Source: Anderseniella sp963787895
Lineage (GTDB): Bacteria > Pseudomonadota > Alphaproteobacteria > Rhizobiales > Aestuariivirgaceae
DNA: 64,000 nucleotides
Assembly (NCBI GenBank): GCA_963787895.1
Contig: CAWBEX010000002.1
Location: 248,001-312,000, forward strand
Reading direction: 5' to 3'
Shown: piece by piece, positions 8,747 to 18,289 of the stretch
How the letters are laid out: each line of letters starts with the position of its first letter
Position numbering within the stretch: position 1 is the stretch's first letter
Made by a program: the position numbers and the translations under genes
The notes under the pieces: generated by a model
Told to the model about the DNA's origin: nothing
Seen by the model: only the letters and a program-made list of their open reading frames with translations
Database searches by the model: none

Positions 8747-9565
8747 CTAATGCGCGACGCCCAGATAGGCGTCGATCACAGCCTGATCCGAGCTCACTTC
8801 TTCGGGTGTGCCATCTGCAATCTTTTCGCCGTGGTCAAGCACGACCACCCGTGTCGAAATATCCATCACCACGCCCATGTCGTGCTCGATCAGCGCAATG
8901 GTTGTCCCGAACTGGTCATTCACGTCGAGAATGAACCGCGACATGTCTTCCTTTTCTTCAAGGTTCATGCCCGCCATAGGTTCGTCCAGCAGCAGCAGTT
9001 CAGGTTCCATGGCCAAAGCCCGCGCCAGCTCCACCCGCTTCTGCAGCCCGTAAGGTAGCCTACCAACTGGCGTGCGGCGGATATGCTGGATTTCCAGGAA
9101 GTCGATGATTTCCTCCACCTTGTGCCGGTGCTCCACCTCCTCGGCCATCGCCGGGCCGTAGCGCAGCATCTGCCAGAGAAAGTTCTTGTGCATTTTCAAG
9201 GTGCGCCCTGACATGATGTTGTCGAGCGTCGACATGCCTGTGAACAGGGCCACGTTCTGGAATGTGCGGGCAATACCTTGCGTGGCCGCCACATATGGGC
9301 GCATGGCTGCGCGTGTTTCACCCTTGAAGGTTATGCTGCCGACCTGCGGATGATAAAACCCGTTGATGACGTTGAGCATCGACGTCTTGCCAGCCCCGTT
9401 GGGTCCGATAATGGCGCGAATTTCACCCTTGTGGATATCGAAACTGACGTCCTTGATCGCTTGAACACCTCCAAACGACAAGGTGATGTTTCTGATGTCC
9501 AGCAGCACCTGCGGCTCGGTCGTGCTGCTTGCTTGCGCACGTGCCGGCTTTACAGCCACGTTCAT
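8747..9565 (-). CDS. livG: Liv-type ABC transporter ATP-binding protein (LivG family)
   Basis: The second ATPase subunit, 272 residues. It has Walker A GPNGAGKTS, a LivG-type insertion after Walker A (TFQNVALFTGMSTLDNIMSGR), signature LPYGLQKRVELARALA, Walker B LLLLDEPMAGMN and switch His in IEHDMGVVMDI. The start codon overlaps the stop of the upstream acyl-CoA synthetase gene by 4 nt (ATGA), indicating translational coupling. This also shows that ligase and transporter are made together, so import and CoA activation are probably linked. Confidence 0.93.
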   Translation of the reverse strand: MNVAVKPARAQASSTTEPQVLLDIRNITLSFGGVQAIKDVSFDIHKGEIRAIIGPNGAGKTSMLNVINGFYHPQVGSITFKGETRAAMRPYVAATQGIARTFQNVALFTGMSTLDNIMSGRTLKMHKNFLWQMLRYGPAMAEEVEHRHKVEEIIDFLEIQHIRRTPVGRLPYGLQKRVELARALAMEPELLLLDEPMAGMNLEEKEDMSRFILDVNDQFGTTIALIEHDMGVVMDISTRVVVLDHGEKIADGTPEEVSSDQAVIDAYLGVAH

Positions 9566-11541
9566 TCCGCTGCCTCCCTCACTGTTGCCTGCCCGCCAGG
9601 TGCATGCAGCTTCATGTCCCGAATCTCGACATCGCCCTCGATCACGCCTCGCCGTCCGTCCTCGAACGTGACTTCGGTCTTGATCTTCTGCCGCGACTTG
9701 GTGCGGTCATACAGCGCGTCGATAAGCACACCGTAACGCTCGTTGATCAGAGAGCGGCGCACCTTCGCGGTGCGGGTAATCTCGCCATCGTCCGGGTCGA
9801 GTTCCTTGTGCAGGATGAGGAAACGTGAGATCTGCGCTCCGGCAACGCGTTCCTCTTCCGAAAGCTCTCTGTTCACCTCATCAACGTGCTCTTCGATCAT
9901 CTTGTAGACCAGCGGGTTGGCAGCAAGCTCCTGATAGCTTGCATAGACCACGTTGTTACGCTCAGCCCATGACCCAACCGAGGTCAGGTCGATATTGATG
10001 AAAGCGGTGACCTTGTCGCGGCCATGACCGAACGCCACAGCTTCCTTGATGTTGGGGAAGAACTTCAGCTTGTTCTCTATGTACTTCGGCGGGAACAAGG
10101 TGCCGTCATTCAACTTGCCGACGTCCTTGGCACGGTCGATGATCTTCAGGTGGCCATGCTCGTCTATGAAACCGGCGTCGCCTGAATGGACCCACCCATC
10201 CTTCGTCTTGGTGTTCCTGGTAGAGTCCTTGTTCTTGTAATACTCGGTGAACACGCCAGGCGAGCGATACATCACCTCGCCACTTTCGGCGATGCTGATC
10301 TCCACGCCGCCCATGGGTTTGCCAACCGTGTCGGCAAAAATTTCACCGTCGGGCTGTCCGGTAATGTAAACAGCAGCCTCGGTCTGACCGTAGAGCTGCT
10401 TCAGGTTGATACCCAGTGAACGGAAGTACTTGAAGATCTCGGGCCCAATGGCCTCGCCCGCAGTGTAGCCCACTCGCACACGTGAAAGGCCATACCGGTT
10501 TTTCAGCGGCCCATACACCAGCAGGTCGCCAAGCCGGTACTTCAGCCATCCCGCAAGTGGCACCGGCTTGCCATTGAGTATATCCTCGCCATATTCACGA
10601 GCCACCCCGAGGAAGTAGTGAAACATCTTCTTCTTCAGTGTCCCGGCGTCTTCCATGTTGACCATGGTGCGGGTGATCAGGTTTTCGTATACGCGTGGCG
10701 GAGCAAACGCATAGGTCGTGCCTATTTCCCGTCGGTCGGGAATGACCGTTTCGGGGCTTTCCGGGCAGTTCACGCAGTACCCCGAGTAATATGATTGGGT
10801 GTAGGAAAACACATGGTCACCCACCCACGCCATCGGCAGGTAGGCAATCACCTCATCCTTCTCGTTCAGTCCGTCGAACTCCGCCGCAGTAGCTGATGCC
10901 CACACGCATGCATTCTGGCTCAGGATAACGCCCTTGGGCTGGCCTGTGGTGCCGGAAGTGTAAAGTATGATTGCTGTGTCATCGCCCTTGCCCTTGGCAA
11001 TCTCAAGTTCGAGAAAATCCACTGGCTTGTTCGAATTGCGACCCAACTGCTGCACGCTCTTGTAAGAGCGAACACCCTTTACATTGTAGTTCTGCAAGCC
11101 GCGGTCTTCATCAAAGATGATTTCCTTCAACCCTTTGTAGGTTTCGGAAATTTCCAGCAGCTTGTCGACCTGTTCCTGGTTCTCCACTACGCCGAACTTC
11201 ACGCCGGCATGATCCAGTACAAATCCCATCTCTTCAGCAACAGAGTCCTGATACACCGGCACCGGCACCCCGCCCAGGCATTGCACGGCACAAATCGCCC
11301 AGTACAATCTTGGCCGGTTGTCTCCAACGATGGCGACCTTGTCGCCGCGTTTCAGGCCAAGCTCATGCAGGCCCTGCGCAAACGCCCGCACCTCTTCCAG
11401 CGTCCCGGCCCAGGTGGTGGTCTGCCAGATACCCAGGTACTTCTCGCGCATGGCCGGACGTTCCGCCATGGCCTTCGCATTGCGAAGCAGCAGTTTCGGA
11501 ATTGTGTCAGTAGCAGGCACCTGAAGCGCGTCAGCCTTCAT
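9562..11541 (-). CDS. Long-chain acyl-CoA synthetase (AMP-binding, FadD/ACSL type)
   Basis: A 659-residue adenylate-forming ligase that activates a carboxylic acid to its CoA thioester in the cytoplasm. It has the phosphate-binding loop ILYTSGTTGQPKG (about 203), AYLPMAWVGD, YGQTEA (about 410), DGWVHSGDAG and the hinge IIDRAKDVGKLNDG. The C-terminal lysine domain includes EITRTAKVRRSLI. Length and motif set match the eukaryote-like ACSL branch that heads Liv-type transporter operons in proteobacteria. The ATG at 11541 is preceded by a GGTGGAA box. It is the first gene of a six-gene operon, and the 170-bp gap upstream probably holds the promoter. The substrate is unknown: fatty, branched or aryl acid. 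Confidence 0.9.
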   Translation of the reverse strand: MKADALQVPATDTIPKLLLRNAKAMAERPAMREKYLGIWQTTTWAGTLEEVRAFAQGLHELGLKRGDKVAIVGDNRPRLYWAICAVQCLGGVPVPVYQDSVAEEMGFVLDHAGVKFGVVENQEQVDKLLEISETYKGLKEIIFDEDRGLQNYNVKGVRSYKSVQQLGRNSNKPVDFLELEIAKGKGDDTAIILYTSGTTGQPKGVILSQNACVWASATAAEFDGLNEKDEVIAYLPMAWVGDHVFSYTQSYYSGYCVNCPESPETVIPDRREIGTTYAFAPPRVYENLITRTMVNMEDAGTLKKKMFHYFLGVAREYGEDILNGKPVPLAGWLKYRLGDLLVYGPLKNRYGLSRVRVGYTAGEAIGPEIFKYFRSLGINLKQLYGQTEAAVYITGQPDGEIFADTVGKPMGGVEISIAESGEVMYRSPGVFTEYYKNKDSTRNTKTKDGWVHSGDAGFIDEHGHLKIIDRAKDVGKLNDGTLFPPKYIENKLKFFPNIKEAVAFGHGRDKVTAFINIDLTSVGSWAERNNVVYASYQELAANPLVYKMIEEHVDEVNRELSEEERVAGAQISRFLILHKELDPDDGEITRTAKVRRSLINERYGVLIDALYDRTKSRQKIKTEVTFEDGRRGVIEGDVEIRDMKLHAPGGQATVREAAE

Positions 11542-11711
11542 CTATCGTTTCCACCCTGATAACAGCCAGCATTGAAAGGACTGCCATTCGTTTATTGCTG
11601 CCGGTCTTGCGCCGGCTAATCTGTTGCAGTGTGCAGAAAAAATATTCTTCACACTAGTGGTCTGTTGACAGACAGACCATGAGAGTGTGTGTTATTGGAG
11701 CAATCTTGTGT

Positions 11712-12398
11712 TCAGTCTTGCGTCTGGCTTGAATCGAAGCTCGCCAGCCCCTGAAGATCGACCACCCTGATCCCTTTGGACGTCAATTCAAGCAGTCCTT
11801 CACTTGCCAGCTGCTTGAGGCATCTGTTGGTCATTTGCCGCGACAGGCCTGCGAATATACCCAGGTCTTCCTGAGGCATATTCAAACACATCGGAGTGCG
11901 TGGAAACAGCACCGGATTGTATAGCATCATGATCGTATGAGCCAAACGCGCAGTCGAATTGCCCGTGCGATCACTAAATACAGTGGCGATGAAATGCCCC
12001 AGCCGCTCGTTCAGCAAGCTGACCAGATAGCGGTTGAAACCGACTGAATTGGCGCTTAGCCAGCGAAAGGTGTCCCCCCGCATGATTGCAACCGTAGCAT
12101 CCGTGACAGCCACTACATCATAGCGTCGCGGCTCCCGCTTCATCAGCGAACCTTCACCAAACCATCCGCCGCCAAGAATTGCAGAAAAGCTGGCAACCTG
12201 CCCGGCATTTGAAACCAACTCGGTGCGAACAACTCCATCCAAGACGCCGTACCATGCATCAACGACATCGTTGAAGTGCGAAACATACTCTGCGCGAACA
12301 AAACTCCTGGTTCGCACACCGCCAGCAGCTTTCGCCAGCTCTTGTGCAGTCAAGCTATCTGCCCACGCAGCAATCTCGAGCAATTCCTGTGGTGTCAT
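11712..12398 (-). CDS. Crp/Fnr-family transcriptional regulator
   Basis: A 228-residue regulator with an N-terminal cyclic-nucleotide-binding-like beta-roll (about 25-125: FNDVVDAWYGVLDGVV, GGWFGEGSLMKREPRRYDVVA), a dimer helix, and a C-terminal winged helix-turn-helix (about 165-215: MPQEDLGIFAGLSRQMTNRCLKQLASEGLLE). It lacks the N-terminal Cys cluster of Fnr, so it is not an oxygen-sensing Fe-S protein. The ATG at 12398 has a GGA box 7 nt upstream. It lies 33 nt downstream of the indolepyruvate oxidoreductase gene on the same strand and upstream of the acyl-CoA synthetase/transporter operon. It may control one or both, but no operator was identified. Confidence 0.88.
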   Translation of the reverse strand: MTPQELLEIAAWADSLTAQELAKAAGGVRTRSFVRAEYVSHFNDVVDAWYGVLDGVVRTELVSNAGQVASFSAILGGGWFGEGSLMKREPRRYDVVAVTDATVAIMRGDTFRWLSANSVGFNRYLVSLLNERLGHFIATVFSDRTGNSTARLAHTIMMLYNPVLFPRTPMCLNMPQEDLGIFAGLSRQMTNRCLKQLASEGLLELTSKGIRVVDLQGLASFDSSQTQD

Positions 12399-12431
12399 GG
12401 CGCATCCTGTTCCACCAGTCCCAACGCAACG

Positions 12432-15400
12432 CTACTCGGCTGCGATGAAAACGGGTGCGCGCGACTTGCCGGCTGCATAGGCACTGATCAAAGTAGCCTC
12501 ACGGGACTTGGCTTCCTTCAGATAGCGTTCCTTGACGTGGCCAAAGCCTCGAATGTGCTCCGGCACTTCCGCAATCTCCACGGCAAGATCAAGATTGGCC
12601 GCAGAAAGTGTTTCCAGCAAGGACGACACAGTGGCCATGTAGTCCTTGATCAGCTGCCGTTCCATGCGCCGCTCCTGAGTCCGTCCAAACGGATCAAAAG
12701 CCGTACCGCGCAGGAACTTCAGTGGAGCCAGCAATGACATCACCTGTCCGATCCACGGGCCAAACTCACGCTTTTGCAGGTGTCCAGTTTCCGGATCACG
12801 CCTGGCAAACAGTGGCGGCGCAAGGTGATGACGGATCTGGTAACTGCCCTTGAACTTCGAGGCAACAGACCGGGCAAAACTGCCATCGGAGAACAGTCTG
12901 GCTACCTCGTATTCATCCTTGTAGGCCATCAGCTTGAACAGATAGCGCATCACCGCCCTGGTCAGCTTTTCCGAGTTCTTCACCGCAGCAGCTTCCTTCG
13001 ACCGCGTTTCGTCAACCAAACGCCTGTACTGGGCCGCATAGTCGGCATTCTGATACGCGGTCAGGAACTCTACCCGCCGGTTGATCTCATCATCCAGGGT
13101 ACGCCGCTGCGCTGCTGGTTGCTTGTTGCCTGCAGACAGTATGGCTTCAACCGCATTGAGATCATGCGCGGCACGCCGGCCCCACAGGAACGCCTGCTGG
13201 TTCATCGCAATGGCGACGCCATTGAGTTCGATCGCACGGGTGATGGCTTCTTCCGACACCGGCACCAAACCCTTCTGCCAGGTGTATCCCAGCGTGAACA
13301 GGTTGGAGGCAATCGAGTCGCCCATGAGAGCCGTTGCAATACGTGTGGCATCAATGAACTCGGCCTGCCCGTTCATGGTGCGGGCCTCGATCTGCACCTG
13401 CAATGCTTGCCCTGGCAGTTTGAAGTCGGCATCGCGGGTGAATTGTGCCGGCATCACTTCATACGAGTTTACAACAGCATGCGTGCGCTCACGCGATGCT
13501 CCCGAAAGGATTCGTTCCGAAGCGCTGGTAACAATGTCGCAGCCCAGCAGCACATCCGCACCACCGGCCTCAATACGAATCGAGGCGATCTCGTCCTGTG
13601 TCGCCGCCAGCTTCAGGTGAGTCACCACCGCGCCGTTCTTCTGCGAAAGGCCTGCCATGTCGATCATGGCAACACCTTTGCCGTCCAGCGTCGCAGCCAT
13701 GCCGATCAGGTGACCTATGGTGACTACGCCAGTGCCGCCAATGCCGGTGATCATCATCGCCCATGGCTTGTCCAGCGGCACCTGTTGCGGTGCAGGCAGA
13801 ACCGGAAACGGCGTCGAGTGTGCATTTACATTCGACACCATGCCCTTGATCAACTCTCCGCCTTCTATGGTCACAAAGCTCGGGCAGAAACCCTTCAGGC
13901 AGGAAAAATCCTTGTTGCAGGCAGACTGGTCAATCTGACGCTTGCGACCAAACTCGGTTTCCTTTGGTGCAATCGCCACACAGTTCGATTGCACACCACA
14001 ATCGCCGCAACCTTCACACACCAGTTCGTTGATGAACACGCGACGATTGGGATCGGGGAAGGTGCCGCGCTTGCGCCGGCGACGTTTTTCTGCCGCGCAA
14101 GTCTGGTCATAGATGATGACCGAAATACCTTCGATATTCATTATTTCACGCTGTACCGCCTGCAGCTCGGAGCGGTGATGGAACGTCACATGCTGAGGGA
14201 ATCCGGCATTGGATGGATACTTGTCCGGCTCATCCGACACTATTGCAATCCGATCAACGCCTTCTGCGCGCACCTGGCTGGCAATTTGCGGTACCGACAA
14301 ACCGCCCTCATGGGCCTGTCCACCGGTCATGGCTACAGCATCATTGTACAAGATCTTGTAGGTGATGTTTACGCCGGAGGCTGCAGCTGCACGAATGGCC
14401 ATGATGCCGGAATGGTTGTAGGTACCATCGCCCAGATTCTGGAAGACATGCTTGCGCTTGGAAAACGGTGCCTCTCCCACCCAGTTGGCGCCCTCGCCAC
14501 CCATGTGGGTCGCACCTTCGGTATTCCGCTCGGGAATGTACTGCACCATCCAGTGGCACCCAATGCCGGCATAGCCACGTGCATCCGCCGGAAGTACCGT
14601 CGATGAATTGTGCGGGCACCCAGAGCAGAAATACGGAATACGCTCGGCAAGGTTGGGAGAGTTTGACACATTGCCCATTGAGGCCTTGATCAACTCAAGT
14701 TTTTCTTCAACCTGCTTCGACTTGCGCTTCTTCAAAACGCGATCTGCAATGGCCACCGCAATCTGGTTTGGTTCCAGGGTGCCATATGCTGGAAACAACG
14801 GCTTGTCTGCCTCATCCTTCTTGCCGATGACGATCGGTGCCTTGGCATCATTGCACAGCTGCTCGCGCATCTGGCTTTCTATCAGCGAGCGCTTTTCCTC
14901 GACAACGATTACCAGATCGAGGCCGTTGGAAAACTCATGCACGATGTTCGGGTCCAGCGGCCACACCATGGCGACCTTCAACAGCCTGATGCCCAATTTT
15001 GATGACGCCAGTTCGTCAATGCCGAGTTCATCCAGCGCCTGACGAACATCAAGGTAGCTCTTGCCGGTTGACACGATGCCGAACTTTGGCGCCTTGCCGC
15101 CCGAAAGGATTATCTTGTCCAGCTTGTTGGCGCGGGCAAACGCAACCGCTGCAAACCGCTTGTGGGTGTGCAACCTTCGTTCCTGCTCGAACCTGTCGTC
15201 AGAAGGCCGGATGTTCAGCCCGCCTTCCGGCATGACGAAGTCTTGCGGATAGACGATCTTGACGCGATCAACCGAGCCGTCGGCTATGCCGGCAGACTCG
15301 ATGTTGTCATGCACGCACTTCAGGCCAACCCAGCTGCCCGCGTATCGCGACATTGCAATACCATAAATGCCATAGTCGAGTATCTCTTGAAGGCCAGCCG

Positions 15401-15917
15401 GGTGCAGCACCGGGATCATGGCATCCATCATGGCGAATTCGGACTGGTGTGGCACAGTAGAACTTTCCGCGCCGTGATCATCGCCCATCAGCGCCAACAC
15501 ACCACCGTTCTTCGATGTGCCCGCTGCATTGGCATGACGGAAGACGTCGCCCGTACGGTCCACCCCGGGACCCTTTCCATACCAGACAGCAAACACCCCG
15601 TCATAGGCGCCTTCACCACGCATCTCAGCCTGCTGCGCTCCCCAAATTGCGGTTGCGGCCATGTCTTCATTGATGGCCGGTTGAAACAGCACGTTGGCAG
15701 CTTGCGTATGCTTCACCGATTTCATGAATTGCTGGTCAAGACCGCCCACTGGGGATCCGCGATAGCCAGTGACATATCCGGCCGTGTTCAACCCGGCAGC
15801 CTTGTCCCGGGCATGCTGCATCAGCGTCAGGCGCACGATCGCCTGTGTACCCGTCATGAAAGCGTGGGACTTCGTGAGATCGAACTTGTCGTCGAGTTTT
15901 ACCGGCCTAAGCGCCAT
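12432..15917 (-). CDS. Fused indolepyruvate ferredoxin oxidoreductase (IorA-IorB type)
   Basis: A 1161-residue one-chain 2-oxoacid:ferredoxin oxidoreductase of the aerobic proteobacterial type. It converts aryl-2-oxoacids (indolepyruvate, phenylpyruvate) to aryl-acyl-CoA, CO2 and reduced ferredoxin using thiamine diphosphate. Visible parts are an N-terminal pyruvate:ferredoxin domain, a TPP-binding region with CSGCPHNSS (about 440) and GIGCHWMVQYIP, and an Fe-S segment (CEGCGDCGVQSNC, then CNKDFSCLKGFCP, about 640-700). The C-terminal gamma-type domain begins at GIGGTGVVTIGHL (about 735). The ATG at 15917 follows an AGGAG box by 8 nt. With nearby CoA ligases and a Liv-type importer, it suggests phenylalanine/tryptophan or aryl-acid catabolism (inference). 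Confidence 0.93.
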   Translation of the reverse strand: MALRPVKLDDKFDLTKSHAFMTGTQAIVRLTLMQHARDKAAGLNTAGYVTGYRGSPVGGLDQQFMKSVKHTQAANVLFQPAINEDMAATAIWGAQQAEMRGEGAYDGVFAVWYGKGPGVDRTGDVFRHANAAGTSKNGGVLALMGDDHGAESSTVPHQSEFAMMDAMIPVLHPAGLQEILDYGIYGIAMSRYAGSWVGLKCVHDNIESAGIADGSVDRVKIVYPQDFVMPEGGLNIRPSDDRFEQERRLHTHKRFAAVAFARANKLDKIILSGGKAPKFGIVSTGKSYLDVRQALDELGIDELASSKLGIRLLKVAMVWPLDPNIVHEFSNGLDLVIVVEEKRSLIESQMREQLCNDAKAPIVIGKKDEADKPLFPAYGTLEPNQIAVAIADRVLKKRKSKQVEEKLELIKASMGNVSNSPNLAERIPYFCSGCPHNSSTVLPADARGYAGIGCHWMVQYIPERNTEGATHMGGEGANWVGEAPFSKRKHVFQNLGDGTYNHSGIMAIRAAAASGVNITYKILYNDAVAMTGGQAHEGGLSVPQIASQVRAEGVDRIAIVSDEPDKYPSNAGFPQHVTFHHRSELQAVQREIMNIEGISVIIYDQTCAAEKRRRRKRGTFPDPNRRVFINELVCEGCGDCGVQSNCVAIAPKETEFGRKRQIDQSACNKDFSCLKGFCPSFVTIEGGELIKGMVSNVNAHSTPFPVLPAPQQVPLDKPWAMMITGIGGTGVVTIGHLIGMAATLDGKGVAMIDMAGLSQKNGAVVTHLKLAATQDEIASIRIEAGGADVLLGCDIVTSASERILSGASRERTHAVVNSYEVMPAQFTRDADFKLPGQALQVQIEARTMNGQAEFIDATRIATALMGDSIASNLFTLGYTWQKGLVPVSEEAITRAIELNGVAIAMNQQAFLWGRRAAHDLNAVEAILSAGNKQPAAQRRTLDDEINRRVEFLTAYQNADYAAQYRRLVDETRSKEAAAVKNSEKLTRAVMRYLFKLMAYKDEYEVARLFSDGSFARSVASKFKGSYQIRHHLAPPLFARRDPETGHLQKREFGPWIGQVMSLLAPLKFLRGTAFDPFGRTQERRMERQLIKDYMATVSSLLETLSAANLDLAVEIAEVPEHIRGFGHVKERYLKEAKSREATLISAYAAGKSRAPVFIAAE

Positions 15918-16169
15918 CACCCATACTCCTGTCAATCCATTTAGGTCAGCAATGCTGACATAAATGCAATCAGCTCGTCAAATCAACTTTTGTTAATACA
16001 CAGTGATCCGGTTCACGATCCACGGCAACACCCCATTGTCAGCAACCTGGCAACATATTGCGCTCCAACCCGTATCCGGTTACCTTCACAAATTGCGGGG
16101 TTTATTTGGCCACCCCGTCAGGCATGTCGCCCAAGCGCCGTTCGCTCTTCAATGGAGGGAACCCGCATC

Positions 16170-16979
16170 ATGGGCGACTTTTTCATTTCACCTGCAGAAC
16201 TTTCACGACGCATCGCCATGGCTGAACCATTGCGCATTTTTGACGTTCGCCGTCCGCCTGCCATAGAATCAGATTCGCGCTTTTTGCCCGGCAGCCGCTG
16301 GCGCAATCATATGGACGCGCTCGACTGGGCGGCAAGCTTGTCGCGCGACAACCTTATTGTCCTCAATTGCATGCATGGTCACAACGTATCGCAGATCGCC
16401 ACGGCAAAGTTGCGTTCAGCCGGCTACAACGCCCGCGCACTGGCTGGGGGCGTCGATGGCTGGAAAGACAACGGTTTTCCAACAATCGGCCAGAGCAAGC
16501 TGGCACCTGTTAGTTCAAAACCAACCACATGGGTCACCCGCATCAACCCAAAAGTTGACCGGGTTGCCTGCCCATGGCTCATCAGCCGGTTCATTGATCC
16601 TGATGCAGTTTTTCATTTTGCAGAACCAGAATGGGTGAACGAAATAGCGCAAGAGCTCGGCGGTGTGGCATTTGACACCCCTGGCGCGCCGATCGAGCAT
16701 GATGGCGACCTTTGCAGTTTTGATACATTGCTGCGTGAATTTGATCTGGATGATCCATCGCTGCAACAACTGGCTGAAATTGTGCGTGGTGCAGATACCG
16801 GCCGCAATGACCTTGCGCCTGAGGCTGCAGGCCTTCTGGCAGTCATGCTGGGCAATTCAATTATTGGTAGAACCGATCACCAGACACTGCATCATGGTTT
16901 TCCGGTGTACGATGCGCTCTACGCTCGTTTGAGATTGGCGGCCGATGAACAGCACGGCTGGCAGCCGATGAGCAATTGA
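16170..16979 (+). CDS. chrB: Rhodanese/ChrB-domain chromate resistance protein
   Basis: A 269-residue two-domain protein. Residues 1-110 form a rhodanese-like domain with the loop NCMHGHNVSQIA (Cys67) and the closing GGVDGWKDNGFP. Residues about 130-265 match the C-terminal domain of ChrB (chromate-resistance exported/regulatory family): ITRINPKVDRVACPWLISRFIDP (in part: KVDRVACPWLISRFIDP), then LCSFDTLLREFDL. ChrB proteins sense chromate or help regulate chrA. Here the N-terminal DNA-binding part of classical ChrB is replaced by rhodanese, so a sulfur-transfer role is as likely. The ATG at 16170 has a GGAGGG box 11 nt upstream. chrA starts 12 nt downstream, so they form one operon. Confidence 0.85.
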   Translation: MGDFFISPAELSRRIAMAEPLRIFDVRRPPAIESDSRFLPGSRWRNHMDALDWAASLSRDNLIVLNCMHGHNVSQIATAKLRSAGYNARALAGGVDGWKDNGFPTIGQSKLAPVSSKPTTWVTRINPKVDRVACPWLISRFIDPDAVFHFAEPEWVNEIAQELGGVAFDTPGAPIEHDGDLCSFDTLLREFDLDDPSLQQLAEIVRGADTGRNDLAPEAAGLLAVMLGNSIIGRTDHQTLHHGFPVYDALYARLRLAADEQHGWQPMSN

Positions 16980-16990
16980 GGGCACTGGAC

Positions 16991-18283
16991 ATGTCAGATT
17001 CTTTCGCAATCACCTTTGTGCAAGCAACACGCGTATTCGCCCGCATCGGCTGCCTTTCCTTTGGCGGACCGGCGGGGCAAATTGCACTGATGCACCGAGA
17101 ACTTGTCGAACAGCGACAATGGCTGAGTGAAGCAGACTACCTGCGCGCGCTCAACTTCTGCATGTTCTTGCCGGGCCCCGAAGCAATGCAACTTGCCACC
17201 TATGCCGGGTGGCGGTTGCATGGCGTCAAAGGCGGGCTGATGGCAGGACTTCTGTTCGTTCTGCCGGGCGCCGCGGTAGTGCTGGCAATCTCGGTGCTCT
17301 ATTCGCTGTTGGGCAAGCTGCCGCTCGTTGAAGCCATATTCTTCGGCATCAAGGCTGCAGTTCTTGCCATCGTGCTGGAGGCGCTATTTCGAGTGTCAAA
17401 GCGCGCATTGAAACTGCCTGCACATTGGGCCATCGCTGTTGCGGCGTTCCTCGCACTCTACGTATTCGCGGTGCCCTTTCCAGCTGTCATCGCTGTAGCA
17501 GGCATCACCGGTTACCTGATGACACGAACCGATGCTCAGGCCGCGATTGCCGATGCACCTTCACGGGTGTCCGCAGTCTCTACAGCGAAGACCATCGCCG
17601 TGTGGCTGGTCATCTGGTTTGCGCCAATCGCCGTAATTGCCTTGCTCGCACATCCCGATCATCTGCTGGTCAAGGTTGGACTGTTCTTCTCCAAGCTGGC
17701 AGTAGTTACCTTTGGTGGTGCCTATGCCGTGCTTGCCTACATGGGGCAACAGGCAGTTGAAAACCACAACTGGCTCACCGCCGACCAGATGATCGATGGG
17801 CTGGGCCTTGCTGAAACCACCCCCGGCCCACTGATACTGGTGACCGAGTTCGTCGGTTACATGGCAGGCTTCCGCTCATCGGGTCTGGCTGGTTCGGTGT
17901 GGATGGGTGTCGCCACCGCCATGGTGGCACTGTGGGTAACGTTTGCGCCATGCTTCCTTTGGATATTCGCAGGCGCGCCTTACATTGAGCGGCTTGCCCG
18001 GATGCCCCGACTGTCTGGGGCACTGGCCGCCATCACGGCAGGCGTAGTGGGCGTCATCGCCAACCTGGCGCTGTGGTTTGGACTGCATGTTCTGTTTGAA
18101 GGGCTGAGCAGGATAGAAGCCGGGCCGGTTTCGATGACCTGGCCGCAATGGTCCACCATCAACCCGATGGCACTTGGACTGTTTTTTCTGTCGTCGCTGA
18201 TGCTTTTGAAGTTTCACGCTGGGCTGGCAAAAACGCTTCTCGTGTGCGCAATCCTGGGCGCTGCAACCAGCCTTTGGAGCTGA
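16991..18283 (+). CDS. chrA: Chromate efflux transporter (ChrA, long-chain CHR family)
   Basis: A 430-residue inner-membrane transporter that expels chromate, typically in exchange for protons. It has the two homologous CHR halves of the long-chain family. The first opens with FGGPAGQIALMHRELVE and NFCMFLPGPEAMQLATYAG; the second has FGGAYAVLAYMGQQAVE and LGLAETTPGPLILVTEFVG. About ten to twelve hydrophobic segments are visible. The ATG at 16991 is preceded by GAGGG, only 11 nt after the chrB stop. Chromate transport is the family function; sulfate or another oxyanion cannot be excluded. Confidence 0.93.
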   Translation: MSDSFAITFVQATRVFARIGCLSFGGPAGQIALMHRELVEQRQWLSEADYLRALNFCMFLPGPEAMQLATYAGWRLHGVKGGLMAGLLFVLPGAAVVLAISVLYSLLGKLPLVEAIFFGIKAAVLAIVLEALFRVSKRALKLPAHWAIAVAAFLALYVFAVPFPAVIAVAGITGYLMTRTDAQAAIADAPSRVSAVSTAKTIAVWLVIWFAPIAVIALLAHPDHLLVKVGLFFSKLAVVTFGGAYAVLAYMGQQAVENHNWLTADQMIDGLGLAETTPGPLILVTEFVGYMAGFRSSGLAGSVWMGVATAMVALWVTFAPCFLWIFAGAPYIERLARMPRLSGALAAITAGVVGVIANLALWFGLHVLFEGLSRIEAGPVSMTWPQWSTINPMALGLFFLSSLMLLKFHAGLAKTLLVCAILGAATSLWS

Positions 18284-18289
18284 CCAGCT

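Noticed and set aside
12774..14606. 610-codon plus-strand open frame inside the indolepyruvate oxidoreductase gene
   Set aside because: Antisense to a clearly conserved 1161-residue enzyme; no protein-like features.
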